Notes: a model not told the origin generated them from the sequence alone. Counted from the stretch's first letter, positions 31,944 through 42,896 are shown. The stretch: 64,000 bases of DNA from Ruegeria arenilitoris (GCF_013035425.1 NZ_WQHX01000005.1:1-64000), one strand, 5' to 3'. Program-made: numbers and translations.

Positions 31944-33299
31944 ATGATAGTAAAACCGCAATTGGCAAAGCTTGGACTTTTTGACGCTAAAGTACCGCGT
32001 TATACAAGTTACCCGACAGCCCCACATTTCAGCAATGACGTGGATTCCGACAAATTTGGCGCGTGGATATCGGGCATAAGACCGAACAGCGCCATATCAC
32101 TTTATATTCACGTGCCTTTTTGCCGCAGGCTTTGCTGGTTTTGCGCCTGCCGAACGCAGGGAACCCAAACGGACAATCCAGTAATTGCCTATGTGGATGT
32201 TCTGAAAGCCGAGCTGGATTTGCTCGCTGCACGGCTGCCAAAGGGTGTGACACTGTCGCGGCTGCACTGGGGTGGCGGAACGCCAACCTTGTTGAAGCCT
32301 GAGCTAATGCGAGATCTGGCGGCGCGCATTCAAGAAACGGTTCCTTTGGGACGCGGCGCTGAGTTCTCAGTTGAGATCGACCCAAACGAGATTGATGAGG
32401 CCCGCTTGGATACACTGGCCGAAGCGGGCATGAACCGCGCTTCGATAGGAATTCAGGACTTTGATGAAGAGATTCAGAAGACAATCGGTCGTATTCAGGG
32501 TTATGACACCACTCGCCGTGCAGTAGACATGATCCGAGCGAGGGGGATTTCGAGCCTGAACGCCGACATTCTCTTTGGTTTACCGAACCAATCCAAGTCA
32601 CGGATGACCGAAAGCGTCCAAAAACTTCTGTCACTGTCACCAGACCGGGTAGCCTTGTATGGATATGCTCACGTTCCTTGGATGGCAAAACGCCAACAGA
32701 TGATACCTTCGGACGCATTACCGACGCCCGAGCAAAGGCTGGATTTATTCGAAACCGCGCGGCGCCTGTTTTTATGGGATGGCTATGCTGAAATTGGGAT
32801 AGATCACTTCGCGACAAAAGACGACGGCCTGACCCGTGCGCAACGCGCCGGGCGCCTGAAACGGAATTTTCAGGGTTATACGGACGACGATGCCCCGGTT
32901 CTAATCGGGTTGGGTGCCAGCTCGATTTCACGCTTTCCACAAGGATACGCACAGAATGCCGCTGCCACGTCAGCCTATATCAAAGCCATCCGTGCTGAAC
33001 GCTTTTCGACAGCGCGTGGGCATGTATTCAAGGGTCGTGACATTCTTCGGGCCCGCATGATCGAAGCATTAATGTGCGATTTCCAAATCGATTCAACCGA
33101 GATTTTGCGGGATCATGATGTTACCAGCTCTGAATTGATCCAGATGTACGATGCGGTGAACGCTGAATTTGATGGGTTGCTAAATGTTAGTGACGCAGGA
33201 CTTGTCATTCCGCCCGAAGCTCGCGCACTGACCCGCATGATCGCCCGTAAATTTGACGCATATGACCTAAGCAAAGCTGGCCATAGTTCTGCAATTTAA
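31944..33299 (+). CDS. hemN: Oxygen-independent coproporphyrinogen III oxidase
   Basis: The 451-residue radical-SAM enzyme carries the cluster motif YIHVPFCRRLCWFCACRTQG (C60, C64, C67; a further C69), followed by HWGGGTPT and the NRASIGIQDFD stretch. It decarboxylates two propionates of coproporphyrinogen III without oxygen, feeding heme synthesis for the cbb3 oxidase. The motif C-x3-C-x2-C is that of HemN rather than HemW-type proteins, and HemN length agrees. Divergent from fnrL. Confidence 0.97.
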   Translation: MIVKPQLAKLGLFDAKVPRYTSYPTAPHFSNDVDSDKFGAWISGIRPNSAISLYIHVPFCRRLCWFCACRTQGTQTDNPVIAYVDVLKAELDLLAARLPKGVTLSRLHWGGGTPTLLKPELMRDLAARIQETVPLGRGAEFSVEIDPNEIDEARLDTLAEAGMNRASIGIQDFDEEIQKTIGRIQGYDTTRRAVDMIRARGISSLNADILFGLPNQSKSRMTESVQKLLSLSPDRVALYGYAHVPWMAKRQQMIPSDALPTPEQRLDLFETARRLFLWDGYAEIGIDHFATKDDGLTRAQRAGRLKRNFQGYTDDDAPVLIGLGASSISRFPQGYAQNAAATSAYIKAIRAERFSTARGHVFKGRDILRARMIEALMCDFQIDSTEILRDHDVTSSELIQMYDAVNAEFDGLLNVSDAGLVIPPEARALTRMIARKFDAYDLSKAGHSSAI

Positions 33300-33486
33300 A
33301 GCTGTTTTACCGCCTAATCTGCAGGGGCTTGACGTGTACCTCTGATTTTCTCCACACTCAGAACGTGGGAAATCCAACATTCCACGGCCTGAGGCAGGCA
33401 AATCTGCAGACAGTTCCGCCCGACGCACAGTGTCGGACCGCCTTTTTCGTGCAGCTATGATGCAACTTGAAAGAGGGACAGCACTC

Positions 33487-35418
33487 ATGCGCGTTTTCAC
33501 CGTCCTCGGCCCCAGCCAATCGGGCAAATCCACTCTGGTCGAGGCTATCAGCCGCCTCGACGGGCGGCCCACCACATTCGATGTTTCCGGAACCGTGCAC
33601 TTGCACGGTTTTTCTTACTTGAACGAGCCCTGGTGCGCGATTGATGTGGACGGTGGCGGCGACGCGCTGGCCTACGTTGGTCCTGCAATGGCCATTTCAG
33701 ACGCCGCTGTAGTGGTCGTTCCACCTGACCCGGATGCCGCAGTTCTATGCGCTCCTTACCTACGGTTGGTGGAAGAGGCAGGTATACCGTGCTTCCTCTT
33801 TATTAACCGGATGGACAATCCGAACGGCCGCATTCGTGACATTATCGCGGCGCTCCAAACATACTGCACGCACCATATCGCCTTGCGGCAAGTTCCAATC
33901 CGCGAAGGCGACACGATCGTTGGCGCTGTTGACCTGATCTCGGAACGCGCTTGGAAGTATCAAGAGGGCCAGCCTTCGGCTTTGATCGAGCTGCCCAAAT
34001 CAGTCGAGGATCGCGAGCAGGAAGCCCGCACAGAATTACTAGAGACTTTGTCCGATTTCGACGATCATTTACTGGAACAGCTGATCGAGGACAAACAACC
34101 GCCCAGCGCCGAAGTCTACGATTTGGCTGCGCAGGTATTGCAAAGGCACCAGCTGATCCCAGCGTGCCTTGGTGCCGCAAGCCATGGCAATGGTCTGACG
34201 CGACTGATGAAAGCATTGCGTCACGAGGCGCCTGAGTTCGACATCGCCGCAGGGCGCGACGAAGCGGAAGAAAACGCACGCGCTATCGCTGGTTTTGCCG
34301 ACGTGAAGAAACATATCGGAAAAATCATCGTTCTTCGGGCATTGGGTGATGGTGTCAAGGCACACGAGTCTTTGGGCGGTGAAACAGTCGGTAACCTGAC
34401 GACACTTGATGCCAAAACTCAAATCGGCTCGCTTGAGGCAGGTCAGATCGGGTTGGCCGTAAAGTCGGACCACCTGAACCCTGGCAATCTTTATGACAGT
34501 AAATCGGCGACACCGTTGCCGGAATGGGCGTCGTCGCATCCGGTTGCGCACCGTCAGGTCGTTTCGCCCGCGCACGAGCGTGACGACGTTCGCCTTTCAA
34601 ACGCGCTCAGCCGTATGGCAGAAATCGATCCTGGGCTGTATCTTGAGCAAGACGAGTTAAGCGGTCACGCGGTTCTAGGTTCTCAGGGACCTCAGCATAT
34701 GCGCCGGGTTACCGCAAAACTGTCAGAGGATTTCGGTATAGAAATTGCCGCAGATCCAGTCGAAACCGCCTACCGCGAAACGATCCGCGCGCCGATTGAA
34801 CATCGCCATCGCCACCGCAAGCAGTCAGGAGGTGCGGGTCAATTTGCCGATGTCGTGATCTCAATTGCTCCACTACCCCGCGGATCTGGCTTTCAGTTCG
34901 AAGAAATAGTCAAAGGCGGCGCGGTGCCGAAAAACTACATTCCATCAGTCGAACATGGCGCCAAGGACGCTCTGGTACAAGGTCCCGAAGGCTTCCCAGT
35001 GGTGGATGTAAAAGTAACGTTGAGTGACGGTAAACACCACAATGTCGACAGCTCTGACTATGCGTTTCGGACTGCTGGTAAAAACGCAGTACGCGAGGCT
35101 TTGCCGCAGGCCAAGCCTGTTGTGTTGCAACCAATTCTGAATGCAGAAATCCATTTGCCGTCCGATTTTGTTGGCGATCTCGTGCCCACCATCAGTTCGT
35201 TGCAAGGGCAGGTATTGGGATTCGAAGGAAATCCGAACGCTTCCGGTTGGGAGATCTTCAACGCGCAACTTCCTGCTGTCGCCGAAGATGAATTGCATCG
35301 AACTCTAGCCAGCGCAACCCGCGGAACCGGTTGGGTTAAATTGCAATTCGATCATTACGAAGAATTGCGCGGCCCTGTTCCCAAATCGGCGGAAAAGGAA
35401 AAGATGGCCAGCGCTTGA
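33487..35418 (+). CDS. EF-G-like translation factor with degenerate G domain
   Basis: The start at ATG 33487 gives MRVFTVLGPSQSGKSTLVEA (643 residues). G1 is GPSQSGKST (8-16) instead of AHIDAGKTT, the G3 place reads DVDGGGD (53-59) instead of DTPGHVD, and G4 is NRMD (107-110). The switch I segment with RGITI is missing altogether. Domains III-V are well conserved (KQSGGAGQFADV, then IVKGGAVPKNYIPSVEHG). Proteins like this are annotated as elongation factor G paralogues; the job, perhaps ribosome rescue, recycling or protection, is unknown. It follows hemN in the same direction after 187 bases. Confidence 0.85.
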   Translation: MRVFTVLGPSQSGKSTLVEAISRLDGRPTTFDVSGTVHLHGFSYLNEPWCAIDVDGGGDALAYVGPAMAISDAAVVVVPPDPDAAVLCAPYLRLVEEAGIPCFLFINRMDNPNGRIRDIIAALQTYCTHHIALRQVPIREGDTIVGAVDLISERAWKYQEGQPSALIELPKSVEDREQEARTELLETLSDFDDHLLEQLIEDKQPPSAEVYDLAAQVLQRHQLIPACLGAASHGNGLTRLMKALRHEAPEFDIAAGRDEAEENARAIAGFADVKKHIGKIIVLRALGDGVKAHESLGGETVGNLTTLDAKTQIGSLEAGQIGLAVKSDHLNPGNLYDSKSATPLPEWASSHPVAHRQVVSPAHERDDVRLSNALSRMAEIDPGLYLEQDELSGHAVLGSQGPQHMRRVTAKLSEDFGIEIAADPVETAYRETIRAPIEHRHRHRKQSGGAGQFADVVISIAPLPRGSGFQFEEIVKGGAVPKNYIPSVEHGAKDALVQGPEGFPVVDVKVTLSDGKHHNVDSSDYAFRTAGKNAVREALPQAKPVVLQPILNAEIHLPSDFVGDLVPTISSLQGQVLGFEGNPNASGWEIFNAQLPAVAEDELHRTLASATRGTGWVKLQFDHYEELRGPVPKSAEKEKMASA

Positions 35419-35427
35419 TCCCAGTTT

Positions 35428-35449
35428 GGCGGGCCGTGTTCAGCCCGCC
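35428..35449. other. Hairpin at the convergent end of the EF-G-like gene and yejF
   Basis: GGCGGGC (35428-35434) and GCCCGCC (35443-35449) form a 7-bp GC stem overlapping the last codons and stop of yejF. No U tract follows on either strand, so it is a weak candidate for a bidirectional end of transcription. Confidence 0.4.
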
Positions 35450-37017
35450 GCTGAAATCAATTCGCGAGTATATTCAGTCTGAGCATTCTCGAACAATGCG
35501 TCGGCAGTGCCCATTTCAATTACGTCGCCATTCCGCATTACAATGACATTGTGTGACATCGCCCGGACAACCTTAAGGTCATGGCTGATAAACAAATAAG
35601 CCAGACCATATTTGCGTTGCAGATCACGCAGCAGATCAACAATCTGCACCTGAACGGTCATGTCCAACGCGCTTGTTGGCTCATCAAGAACCAACAATTT
35701 CGGGCGTAGCACCATCGCGCGGGCTATTGCAATGCGCTGACGCTGCCCACCGGAAAACTCATGTGGATAACGATCCATTGTTGCTGGATCCAAACCAACC
35801 TCGGTCATCACGTCCGCAACCAACTCACGGGGTTGGCGGCCCGGATCTACCTTATGGATTGCCAAACCTTCCGCAATGATCTGCATACATGTCATGCGCG
35901 GGCTCAAGCTCCCAAAAGGGTCTTGGAACACTATCTGCATATCCTTGCGTAGGCGGCGCAACTCACGCGTGGACCAGCTACGAACATCCTGATCGCGAAA
36001 GGTAATTCCGCCCTCAGAGGCGATTAAACGCATGATTGCCAATGCCAAAGTTGTCTTGCCAGACCCGCTTTCCCCAACTATGCCCAGCGTTTCACCGGCG
36101 CGCACGCTCAGCGTCGCGTCGTTGACCGCTTTCACATATCCAACGGTCCGTTTCAGGAATCCGCGCTGAATTGGGAACCAAACCTTAAGGTGATCTGTCC
36201 GGGTCACCTCCTCTGCGTCTGCGTTTACTGGTTCGGGGCTGCCCGAAGGCTCCGCTGCCAGTAACTTACGCGTGTACGGATGCTGCGGATTATCAAATAT
36301 GTCGGTGGTTTGGCCAGTTTCGACAATTTCACCATCCTTCATTACGCACACCCGATCCGCAATCCGACGCACAATGCCTAGGTCGTGGGTAATGAACAGC
36401 ATCCCCATACTCTCGGATTTCTGTAATTCGGCTAACAGGTCGAGAATTTGCGCTTGAATTGTCACGTCCAATGCAGTCGTTGGTTCATCTGCAATCAGAA
36501 TGTCCGGCTTGTTGGCCAAGGCCATTGCAATCATGACACGCTGCCGTTGCCCACCTGACAACTGATGTGGATAGCTGTCCAGCCGTTCTTCGGGATCGCG
36601 GATACCGACCTTGGTCAAGAGCTCGACAATCCGTTCACGCGCGGTATCTCCCGAAACGCCCTGATGCAAGGCCAGAGACTCGGCCATCTGCTTTTGGATT
36701 GTGTGCAATGGGTTCAACGACGTCATCGGTTCCTGAAAAATGAAACTGATGTCGTTGCCTCGTACCTGCATGAGGCGGTCTTCAGATGCACCTATCATCT
36801 CTTGGCCATCGTACTTGACCGAACCTTCGACAACCGCGCTATCGCCTAGAAGCGAGACGGTGCTCAGAGCGGTCACAGATTTCCCCGAGCCTGATTCCCC
36901 AACCAGCGCAACGGTTTCGCCACGATCCACAGTGAACGAGACACCTTTGACCGCGGCCGAGATCTGTCCGTCCTGCCGAAACGAGACGTTGAGATTATTC
37001 ACTTCCAGCAAGCTCAT
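35440..37017 (-). CDS. yejF: Peptide ABC transporter, fused double ATPase YejF
   Basis: The 525-residue protein holds two ABC ATPase domains. Walker A motifs are [10 protein letters not shown] (near 40) and [10 protein letters not shown] (near 310). Signatures are [15 protein letters not shown] and [15 protein letters not shown], and Walker B motifs are [11 protein letters not shown] and [11 protein letters not shown]. Both halves look competent. It powers the YejAB-E oligopeptide (and microcin C in E. coli) importer. Its start overlaps the yejE stop by four bases (ATGA), so translation is coupled. Confidence 0.96.
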   Translation of the reverse strand: MSLLEVNNLNVSFRQDGQISAAVKGVSFTVDRGETVALVGESGSGKSVTALSTVSLLGDSAVVEGSVKYDGQEMIGASEDRLMQVRGNDISFIFQEPMTSLNPLHTIQKQMAESLALHQGVSGDTARERIVELLTKVGIRDPEERLDSYPHQLSGGQRQRVMIAMALANKPDILIADEPTTALDVTIQAQILDLLAELQKSESMGMLFITHDLGIVRRIADRVCVMKDGEIVETGQTTDIFDNPQHPYTRKLLAAEPSGSPEPVNADAEEVTRTDHLKVWFPIQRGFLKRTVGYVKAVNDATLSVRAGETLGIVGESGSGKTTLALAIMRLIASEGGITFRDQDVRSWSTRELRRLRKDMQIVFQDPFGSLSPRMTCMQIIAEGLAIHKVDPGRQPRELVADVMTEVGLDPATMDRYPHEFSGGQRQRIAIARAMVLRPKLLVLDEPTSALDMTVQVQIVDLLRDLQRKYGLAYLFISHDLKVVRAMSHNVIVMRNGDVIEMGTADALFENAQTEYTRELISAAG

Positions 37018-38120
37018 GAAAAAGTCTTTCTGGGATCAAACGCATCGCGGACGCCCTCAAATATGAAGACCAGTAAGGACAGCATAATGGCAAAGGTGAA
37101 AAAGGCGGTGAAAGCCAGCCATGGGGCCTGAAGGTTTTGTTTAGCCTGCAAGGTCAATTCACCCAACGAAGGGGCCGATGACGGCAGGCCAAAACCAAGA
37201 AAGTCCAGCGAGGCAAGCCCGCCGATGGTCCCTGTCACGATAAAAGGCATGAAGGTCAAAGTCGCAACCATCGCGTTGGGCAACATGTGCCGGAACATGA
37301 TTGTCATGTTCCCCACGCCCAGCGCCCGTGCGGCCCGCACGTATTCAAGGTTTCTTGCTCGTAGGAATTCCGCTCGGACCACGCCGACCAACCCAGTCCA
37401 CGAGAACAGGATCATTAGGATCACCAGTAGCCAGAAACTTCGCCCAAGAACCGCGAACATAATGATGATTACATAAAGAGACGGTGTCGCCGACCATATC
37501 TCGATAATCCGTTGAAAAATCAGATCCAGCCAACCACCAAAAAATCCTTGGATTGCGCCTGCGAAAACTCCTATCAGGCTGGCTGCGCCCGTGACTATCA
37601 ATGTGAATAAGATCGACAGGCGAAAACCATAGATAACACGCGCCAGGACATCCCTTTTAGTGTCATCGGTCCCTAGCAGGTTTTGTCCGTTGGGCGGCAA
37701 AGGAGCGGCCCCAGGGCGGTCCACACTGGTGTTGAAGGAATAAGGAATAGGCGGCCAAATGGCCCAGCCTCGCTCAAATCCTTCGGCCTGGAACGTGCCT
37801 TGCTGGATTTCTTCAATGATCCCCTCCGGGTCATCGAAACATTGGTCCAACCCACCGCTGTCAATAAGGCACTGAACCTCGGGGTCTCTGTAAATCGCTT
37901 CGGTCTGGAAATCGCCGCCGAATTCTGTTTCCGCATAAAAATTGAAAACCGGCGTGTAGAACTCACCCCTGTACTTCACCAAAATTGGCTTATCGTTAGC
38001 GATGAATTCCGCGAAGAGTGACACGCCAAACAAAACTGAGAAAATGATCAACGACCAGAAAGCCCGTCCATTGCGGCGAAAGTTGCGCCAACGGCGTTGA
38101 TTGAGAGGGGAAAGAGCCAT
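37014..38120 (-). CDS. yejE: Peptide ABC transporter permease YejE
   Basis: The 368-residue permease begins with a short cytoplasmic tail (NQRRWRNFRRNGRAFWSLII) and one helix, then a periplasmic segment of about 100 residues, then the permease core with the binding-protein-dependent loop EYVRAARALGVGNMTIMFRH. It is one of two pore subunits with YejB. It starts immediately next to the yejB stop and overlaps yejF by four bases. Confidence 0.95.
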   Translation of the reverse strand: MALSPLNQRRWRNFRRNGRAFWSLIIFSVLFGVSLFAEFIANDKPILVKYRGEFYTPVFNFYAETEFGGDFQTEAIYRDPEVQCLIDSGGLDQCFDDPEGIIEEIQQGTFQAEGFERGWAIWPPIPYSFNTSVDRPGAAPLPPNGQNLLGTDDTKRDVLARVIYGFRLSILFTLIVTGAASLIGVFAGAIQGFFGGWLDLIFQRIIEIWSATPSLYVIIIMFAVLGRSFWLLVILMILFSWTGLVGVVRAEFLRARNLEYVRAARALGVGNMTIMFRHMLPNAMVATLTFMPFIVTGTIGGLASLDFLGFGLPSSAPSLGELTLQAKQNLQAPWLAFTAFFTFAIMLSLLVFIFEGVRDAFDPRKTFS

Positions 38121-39215
38121 CTACCCCTCCCGCTTTTCGAAATCGATACGCGGATCAACCAGCACATACATCAGATCGCTGATAATCCCCACAACCAGCC
38201 CCATAAGACCGAATATGAAAAGCGTACCAAAGATCACCGGGTAGTCACGCGCAACCGCGGCTTCGAACCCAAGCCGCCCCAAGCCATCAAGCGAGAAGAT
38301 GGTTTCGATTATGATCGAACCGCCAAAGAAAACACCGATAAATACCGCTGGGAAACCGGCGATTACGATCAGCATAGCGTTGCGAAAAACATGGCCATAC
38401 AAAACTCTGCCCTCTGACAAACCTTTCGCACGCGCGGTCATAACGTACTGTTTCTTAATCTCATCAAGAAACGAGTTCTTGGTCAGCAAGGTCAGTGTAG
38501 CAAAGGCAGAGATTGTCAGAGCGAAAATAGGCAGCGCAATGTGCCAGAAGTAATCCGCTATTTTGCCCAAAAGGCTAAGGCTGTCCCAATTGTCGGATGT
38601 CAGCCCACGCAGCGGGAAAATCTGCCAATAAGATCCGCCTGCAAACAACACCAGCAGCAAAATGGCGAACAGGAAGCCGGGAATTGCATAAGCAACGATG
38701 ATCGTGCCACTGGTCCAGGTGTCAAACCGCGATCCATCCCTAACGGCTTTGCGGATACCCAGAGGAATCGAAACCAGATACGCAATTAAGGTTGACCAAA
38801 GACCCAGCGAGATCGAAACCGGCATCTTCTCCAAAACCAAGTCGATCACGCTGATCGACCTGAAATAACTCTCACCAAAATCGAGCGTTAGATAATTGCC
38901 CATCATGCTTAGAAACCGCGCAAGGGGCGGTTTGTCGAAACCAAACTCCTTTTCAAGCTCCGCTATGAACTCGGGCGGCAGCCCCCTTGCCCCGACATAT
39001 TTGTCGTCAAAGACGCCACCTCCGGGTTCGGCGCTTGCACCGGCATCGCCACCGCCGGCAAACCCGGCGAACACATCCCCCTGACCCTCAATCTGCGCAA
39101 TAATCTGTTCGATTGGCCCACCGGGAACGAACTGCACCAACGTGAAGTTCACGACCATAATGCCCAGCAGTGTCGGAATGACCAGCAGCAGACGTCTTAG
39201 GATATAGGCGCCCAT
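38121..39215 (-). CDS. yejB: Peptide ABC transporter permease YejB
   Basis: The 364-residue permease starts [20 protein letters not shown] and carries a periplasmic loop rich in Gly and Ala ([17 protein letters not shown]), then six-helix permease core with the EAA-type loop [20 protein letters not shown]. It is the partner of YejE in the oligopeptide importer. It is separated from yejA by one base and from yejE by none. Confidence 0.95.
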   Translation of the reverse strand: MGAYILRRLLLVIPTLLGIMVVNFTLVQFVPGGPIEQIIAQIEGQGDVFAGFAGGGDAGASAEPGGGVFDDKYVGARGLPPEFIAELEKEFGFDKPPLARFLSMMGNYLTLDFGESYFRSISVIDLVLEKMPVSISLGLWSTLIAYLVSIPLGIRKAVRDGSRFDTWTSGTIIVAYAIPGFLFAILLLVLFAGGSYWQIFPLRGLTSDNWDSLSLLGKIADYFWHIALPIFALTISAFATLTLLTKNSFLDEIKKQYVMTARAKGLSEGRVLYGHVFRNAMLIVIAGFPAVFIGVFFGGSIIIETIFSLDGLGRLGFEAAVARDYPVIFGTLFIFGLMGLVVGIISDLMYVLVDPRIDFEKREG

Positions 39216-39216
39216 G

Positions 39217-41130
39217 TTATCGAAGCGCGCCTTTGGCTTTCAGAGCGGCTTCTTTTTCTGGGTTGATCCACCACAGATCCAGATACCCAAGGCTGAAAGG
39301 GGGCAAGTTTTCCGGATACTCGTACATGTCGTAATAAGACGTCCAATAGTCAGCGATGTACCCCACTGGGATTACGAAGAATTCGTATCGCAATGCTCGG
39401 TCCAATGCCATCAGGGCCGCATCTTGATCAGCTTGATTGTCGGTTTCGAAGGATGCTTCGATAATTGCATCGACCAATGGGCTTGCCAGACCAGCCGGAT
39501 TGAAAAGGCTGAATGCCGCCTCCTCTGATCCATACATTTGGCTCAGGCCTCCACCCGTGGACAAAAACGATCCATAGCGGGTTGAGTAAACCATGTCGTA
39601 GTCCCGCTCACGGCTACGCAAGGTGTATTGGGCCGGGTCGACTTTTTCTGCCGAGGCATCCACGCCCAGAGCTTGAAGGTTCTGAACATAGGTCTCGATC
39701 ATCGTCGCGGTCGAGGTCGGGAGGTTGGACGGGTATGGTATGTTGACTTTTAGTGTCTGCCCCTCGGCATTGCGACGCAGATTACCTTCGCCAACAGGCC
39801 AACCTGCCTCGTCCAATGCTTTAGACGCCTTGCGCAGGTTCCGGCGATCGTTCAAGCGCGCCGGGTTCGATTCATGAACGACTACTGCTTCTTCTGCTAG
39901 GAAATCCGCCGGAACAACATCACCCAGACCTTCCAGGAAAGCCAATTCGGCCCCTTGCGGAATACCTGTGGCCTCAAGCGGAGTACCTTGGATAAAGGAG
40001 TTCCGAGGAGAATTCAGCCCAAACAAAAGAGACTCGTTTGTCCACTCAAAATTAAATGCCAAAGCCAAAGCCTCGCGGACGTTCTTGTCGGTAAATTGAG
40101 GTTTACCAAGATTGAACACAAACCCAGAAGGCGTCGGTGGGCTGCCGTCAGGAATTTCGTCTCGAACCACTGATCCTTCGTTCAGCTTCGGGAAATTATA
40201 TCCGGTGGCCCAAAGTTTTGGGTCACTCTCGATGCGCATAGTGTATTCTCCGGCCTTGAAACCTTCGAAGGCAGCCGTTTGATCCGCGAAGTATTCTACC
40301 CGGATAATGTCAAAATTGTTTCGCCCGCGATTGAAAGGAACATCATTGCCCCAATAGTCGTCCCGTCGCTTGTAAACGATGCGTCGGTTAATGTCGTAAC
40401 TATCCAGCTGGTAAGGCCCGGAGCCAACGGCAACCTCGAGCCGAGGTTCGTCCAACCTGCGAGATTCGTCAGCTTCGAACCAAGCTTTCGAGAAAACAGG
40501 AGTAGCACCCACCGTTTCGATCAGGCTTCGTCGTGTAACTTCTGGGTTAAATGTGAACTTGACGGTGTGATCGTCCAAAGCTTCGGCACCGGTGACCATC
40601 CGACCAACAGCCTGCGCGTAAGAAGGGAGGCCCTGTTCAATAAACAGTTTATGACTGTAAACAACATCTTCGGCGGTGACCGGTGTTCCGTCCCAGAATT
40701 TTGCCTCCGGGCGCATGTGAAAGATGACGTAGTTGCGCCCCTCATCATATTCCAGGCTTTCTGCAAGAACCCCATAGTACTGCCCTACGCTGTCGTCAGA
40801 ACTTTCGATCAGACGATCGTATTGCAATGTCGTCAACGCACCAGAGCGGCCCTTGCGGGAATAGGGGTTGAGCGAATCGAACGTGCCCGAAGCCGCCAAA
40901 GACAACTCCCCGCCTTTGGGCGCATCTGGGTTAACATAGTTCAGATGAGTGTAATCCGCCGGGTAGTCCAGATTCCCGAAATAGGAATATCCGTGACTGC
41001 TTGTAACCTTGTCTTCTGACGCCAGCGCTGGGTCACCTGACAGAACGGTTGCAGACAAACCCAAAACCGCCACCCATGGCCGGAATTTTGAAACGCGCGT
41101 TGATGGCGAAAGGGAGATCATAGTGCTCAT
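39217..41130 (-). CDS. yejA: Periplasmic peptide-binding protein YejA
   Basis: The 637-residue extracellular solute-binding protein (family 5) has a signal peptide with hydrophobic core [15 protein letters not shown] and likely cleavage after PALA. The family-5 pattern [20 protein letters not shown] and [20 protein letters not shown] is clear. It captures peptides for YejBEF. First gene of the yejABEF operon; its promoter should lie in 41131-41237, where the terminator of the neighbouring cytochrome gene also ends. No operator was recognised. Confidence 0.95.
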   Translation of the reverse strand: MSTMISLSPSTRVSKFRPWVAVLGLSATVLSGDPALASEDKVTSSHGYSYFGNLDYPADYTHLNYVNPDAPKGGELSLAASGTFDSLNPYSRKGRSGALTTLQYDRLIESSDDSVGQYYGVLAESLEYDEGRNYVIFHMRPEAKFWDGTPVTAEDVVYSHKLFIEQGLPSYAQAVGRMVTGAEALDDHTVKFTFNPEVTRRSLIETVGATPVFSKAWFEADESRRLDEPRLEVAVGSGPYQLDSYDINRRIVYKRRDDYWGNDVPFNRGRNNFDIIRVEYFADQTAAFEGFKAGEYTMRIESDPKLWATGYNFPKLNEGSVVRDEIPDGSPPTPSGFVFNLGKPQFTDKNVREALALAFNFEWTNESLLFGLNSPRNSFIQGTPLEATGIPQGAELAFLEGLGDVVPADFLAEEAVVVHESNPARLNDRRNLRKASKALDEAGWPVGEGNLRRNAEGQTLKVNIPYPSNLPTSTATMIETYVQNLQALGVDASAEKVDPAQYTLRSRERDYDMVYSTRYGSFLSTGGGLSQMYGSEEAAFSLFNPAGLASPLVDAIIEASFETDNQADQDAALMALDRALRYEFFVIPVGYIADYWTSYYDMYEYPENLPPFSLGYLDLWWINPEKEAALKAKGALR

Positions 41131-41237
41131 CCTCTGGTGTCTATCACGGTTTTTATGTCGTTCATGTTAGGTAAAAGTCCAACACTGCCTGTTGCAAGTT
41201 TAGACTGCGTGAACGCTTTGTGAAGATTTCATCAGAC

Positions 41238-41269
41238 AAAAAAAGGCCGCTGCGGTTTGCGGCGGCCTT
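41238..41269 (-). terminator. Terminator of the cytochrome c gene
   Basis: AAGGCCGC (41243-41250) pairs with GCGGCCTT (41262-41269), with GCGG/CCGC-type bases in the loop region; on the minus strand seven T residues follow. It lies 25 bases past the cytochrome stop. Strong intrinsic terminator. Confidence 0.92.
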
Positions 41270-41294
41270 GAATCTTTGCGATGGGATAGCAGGA

Positions 41295-41804
41295 TCAATT
41301 TCCGATGGTTTGCAAATATGCAATTAAATCGGCGCGTTCTTGCGGCTTTTTCAGGCCGGCAAAGCTCATCGAAGTGCCCGAGATATAGCCGCTTGGACGT
41401 TCAAGGAACGCATCAAGCGCTTCGGGTGTCCAATTGCCGCCATGTGCCTGCATGGCCGCCGAATATCCGGTAAAGCCCTTGGCCGACGCAACCGGCCGGT
41501 CAACGATAGCGTACAGGTATGGACCTGTGCCATTTGCGCCGTCTTCCAGCTTGTGACAAGCCGTGCATTTGCGGAACACACGGGCACCTTTCTCCGGGTC
41601 TGCAGCTGCTAAAAGCTCTTCGAACACAACCTCTTCACCATCAGCACTTTCACCGGCGCTTTCCGTCTCAATCACGTAAGCAGCCTCCGCGCTGTGGCCA
41701 CCCACATGATACAGGATATCTCCGCCCCATTTGGCCAGAAGAAGCGCAAGGAAGGTTCCGAACAGGCCGGCTGCGGCCTTGGTAACTGTCATCGTGTCGA
41801 ACAT
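41295..41804 (-). CDS. Membrane-anchored cytochrome c (cytochrome cy type)
   Basis: The start at ATG 41802-41804 gives MFDTMTVTKAAAGLFGTFLA (169 residues), the family N-terminus; the 62-codon extension upstream is non-conserved, and an ATG at 41819 is an alternative. The N-terminal helix is an uncleaved anchor. An acidic linker follows, then a class I cytochrome c domain with CTACH and the axial Met in SGTSMSFAGLKKPQER. It probably shuttles electrons from bc1 to the cbb3 oxidase. It is divergent from pheA. Confidence 0.9.
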   Translation of the reverse strand: MFDTMTVTKAAAGLFGTFLALLLAKWGGDILYHVGGHSAEAAYVIETESAGESADGEEVVFEELLAAADPEKGARVFRKCTACHKLEDGANGTGPYLYAIVDRPVASAKGFTGYSAAMQAHGGNWTPEALDAFLERPSGYISGTSMSFAGLKKPQERADLIAYLQTIGN

Positions 41805-41923
41805 TGATCGCGAGTCCATTTCAGCTGTCTTCGGGGTGTCTAAGGCTTCCCCTCGCAAGAGGCAAGGTATAGACACCGCGACGAAACGCCCAATGTGGGA
41901 ACTTGTTGCACGGAATCGATCAA

Positions 41924-42757
41924 ATGACCAAACGCATCGCTTTTCAAGGGGAACCCGGCGCTTACAGCCACGAAGCCTGCCGCAATGCAAGGCCAGAAAT
42001 GGATGCTTTACCCTGCCGAACTTTTGAAGATGTTATCGAATCGGTCCGTTCCGGCGAGGCGGATTTGGCGATGCTGCCGGTGGAGAATTCCACTTATGGC
42101 CGTGTTGCCGACATTCACCGACTGCTTCCTCATAGTGGGCTGCATATTATCGAAGAAGCCTTTGTTAGGGTTCATATCAACCTTTTGGGAGTGCCCGGCG
42201 CGAAGTTAGAAGATATTACCGAAGCTCACTCCCACTTAGTGTTGCTTCCACAATGCGAAGGTTTCCTTAAAGAACACGGTATTCGTGGCCGGGTCAGCCC
42301 TGACAATGCGCGCGCCGCCCGCGAGATCGCCGAACTGGGTGACAAGCATTCGGCCGCCCTGGCCAGCGAATTGGCTGGTAAGATTTATGGTCTGAATGTT
42401 TTGGCCCGGCACGTTGAAGACCGCGGCGACAACACCACCCGTTTTCTTGTTATGTCACCGCAAGCCGACACGACGCGACGCGGCGAACATGAAATGATCA
42501 CGAGTTTCGTTTTCCAGGTGCGCAATATCCCCGCGGCTTTATACAAGGCTATGGGCGGTTTCGCCACCAACGGCGTTAACATGACAAAGCTGGAAAGTTA
42601 CATGATCGATGGATCTTTCACCGCGACGCAATTCTACGCGGATATTGTCGGCCACCCAGAAGACCGAAATGTACAACTTGCCCTCGACGAACTTGAACAC
42701 TTCACAACGAATGTCGAAATTTTGGGCGTGTACCCTGCGGCCCGGCCAAGAGGCTAG
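41924..42757 (+). CDS. pheA: Prephenate dehydratase
   Basis: The start at ATG 41924 gives MTKRIAFQGEPGAYSHEACR (277 residues); the TTG seven codons upstream is rejected. The catalytic domain has the ENSTYGRVADIHRLL pattern and the TRF motif in DNTTRFLVMSP; the C-terminal ACT domain contains NMTKLESYM, the Phe-binding ESRP region in its alphaproteobacterial form. It makes phenylpyruvate for phenylalanine and has no chorismate mutase domain. It is divergent from the cytochrome c gene. Confidence 0.96.
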   Translation: MTKRIAFQGEPGAYSHEACRNARPEMDALPCRTFEDVIESVRSGEADLAMLPVENSTYGRVADIHRLLPHSGLHIIEEAFVRVHINLLGVPGAKLEDITEAHSHLVLLPQCEGFLKEHGIRGRVSPDNARAAREIAELGDKHSAALASELAGKIYGLNVLARHVEDRGDNTTRFLVMSPQADTTRRGEHEMITSFVFQVRNIPAALYKAMGGFATNGVNMTKLESYMIDGSFTATQFYADIVGHPEDRNVQLALDELEHFTTNVEILGVYPAARPRG

Positions 42758-42896
42758 AACTTTTATACCAACGAATCTCGGACCCCCGCTAAGCGCTGCA
42801 CCAGTACTGTCTTACAGCCGAACGAAACTCCTTGAAGAACGATTTAACGATCAGCGCCACCTAAACACTGAGCACCCAAACCCACCTGTGGACGGG

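Noticed and set aside
33430-33486. Longer N-terminus of the EF-G-like protein
   Set aside because: The first codons are not conserved, and the G1 motif fits a start at 33487.
35428-35449. Strong bidirectional terminator after the EF-G-like gene
   Set aside because: A GC stem is present but without a U tract on either strand, so it is listed only as a hairpin.
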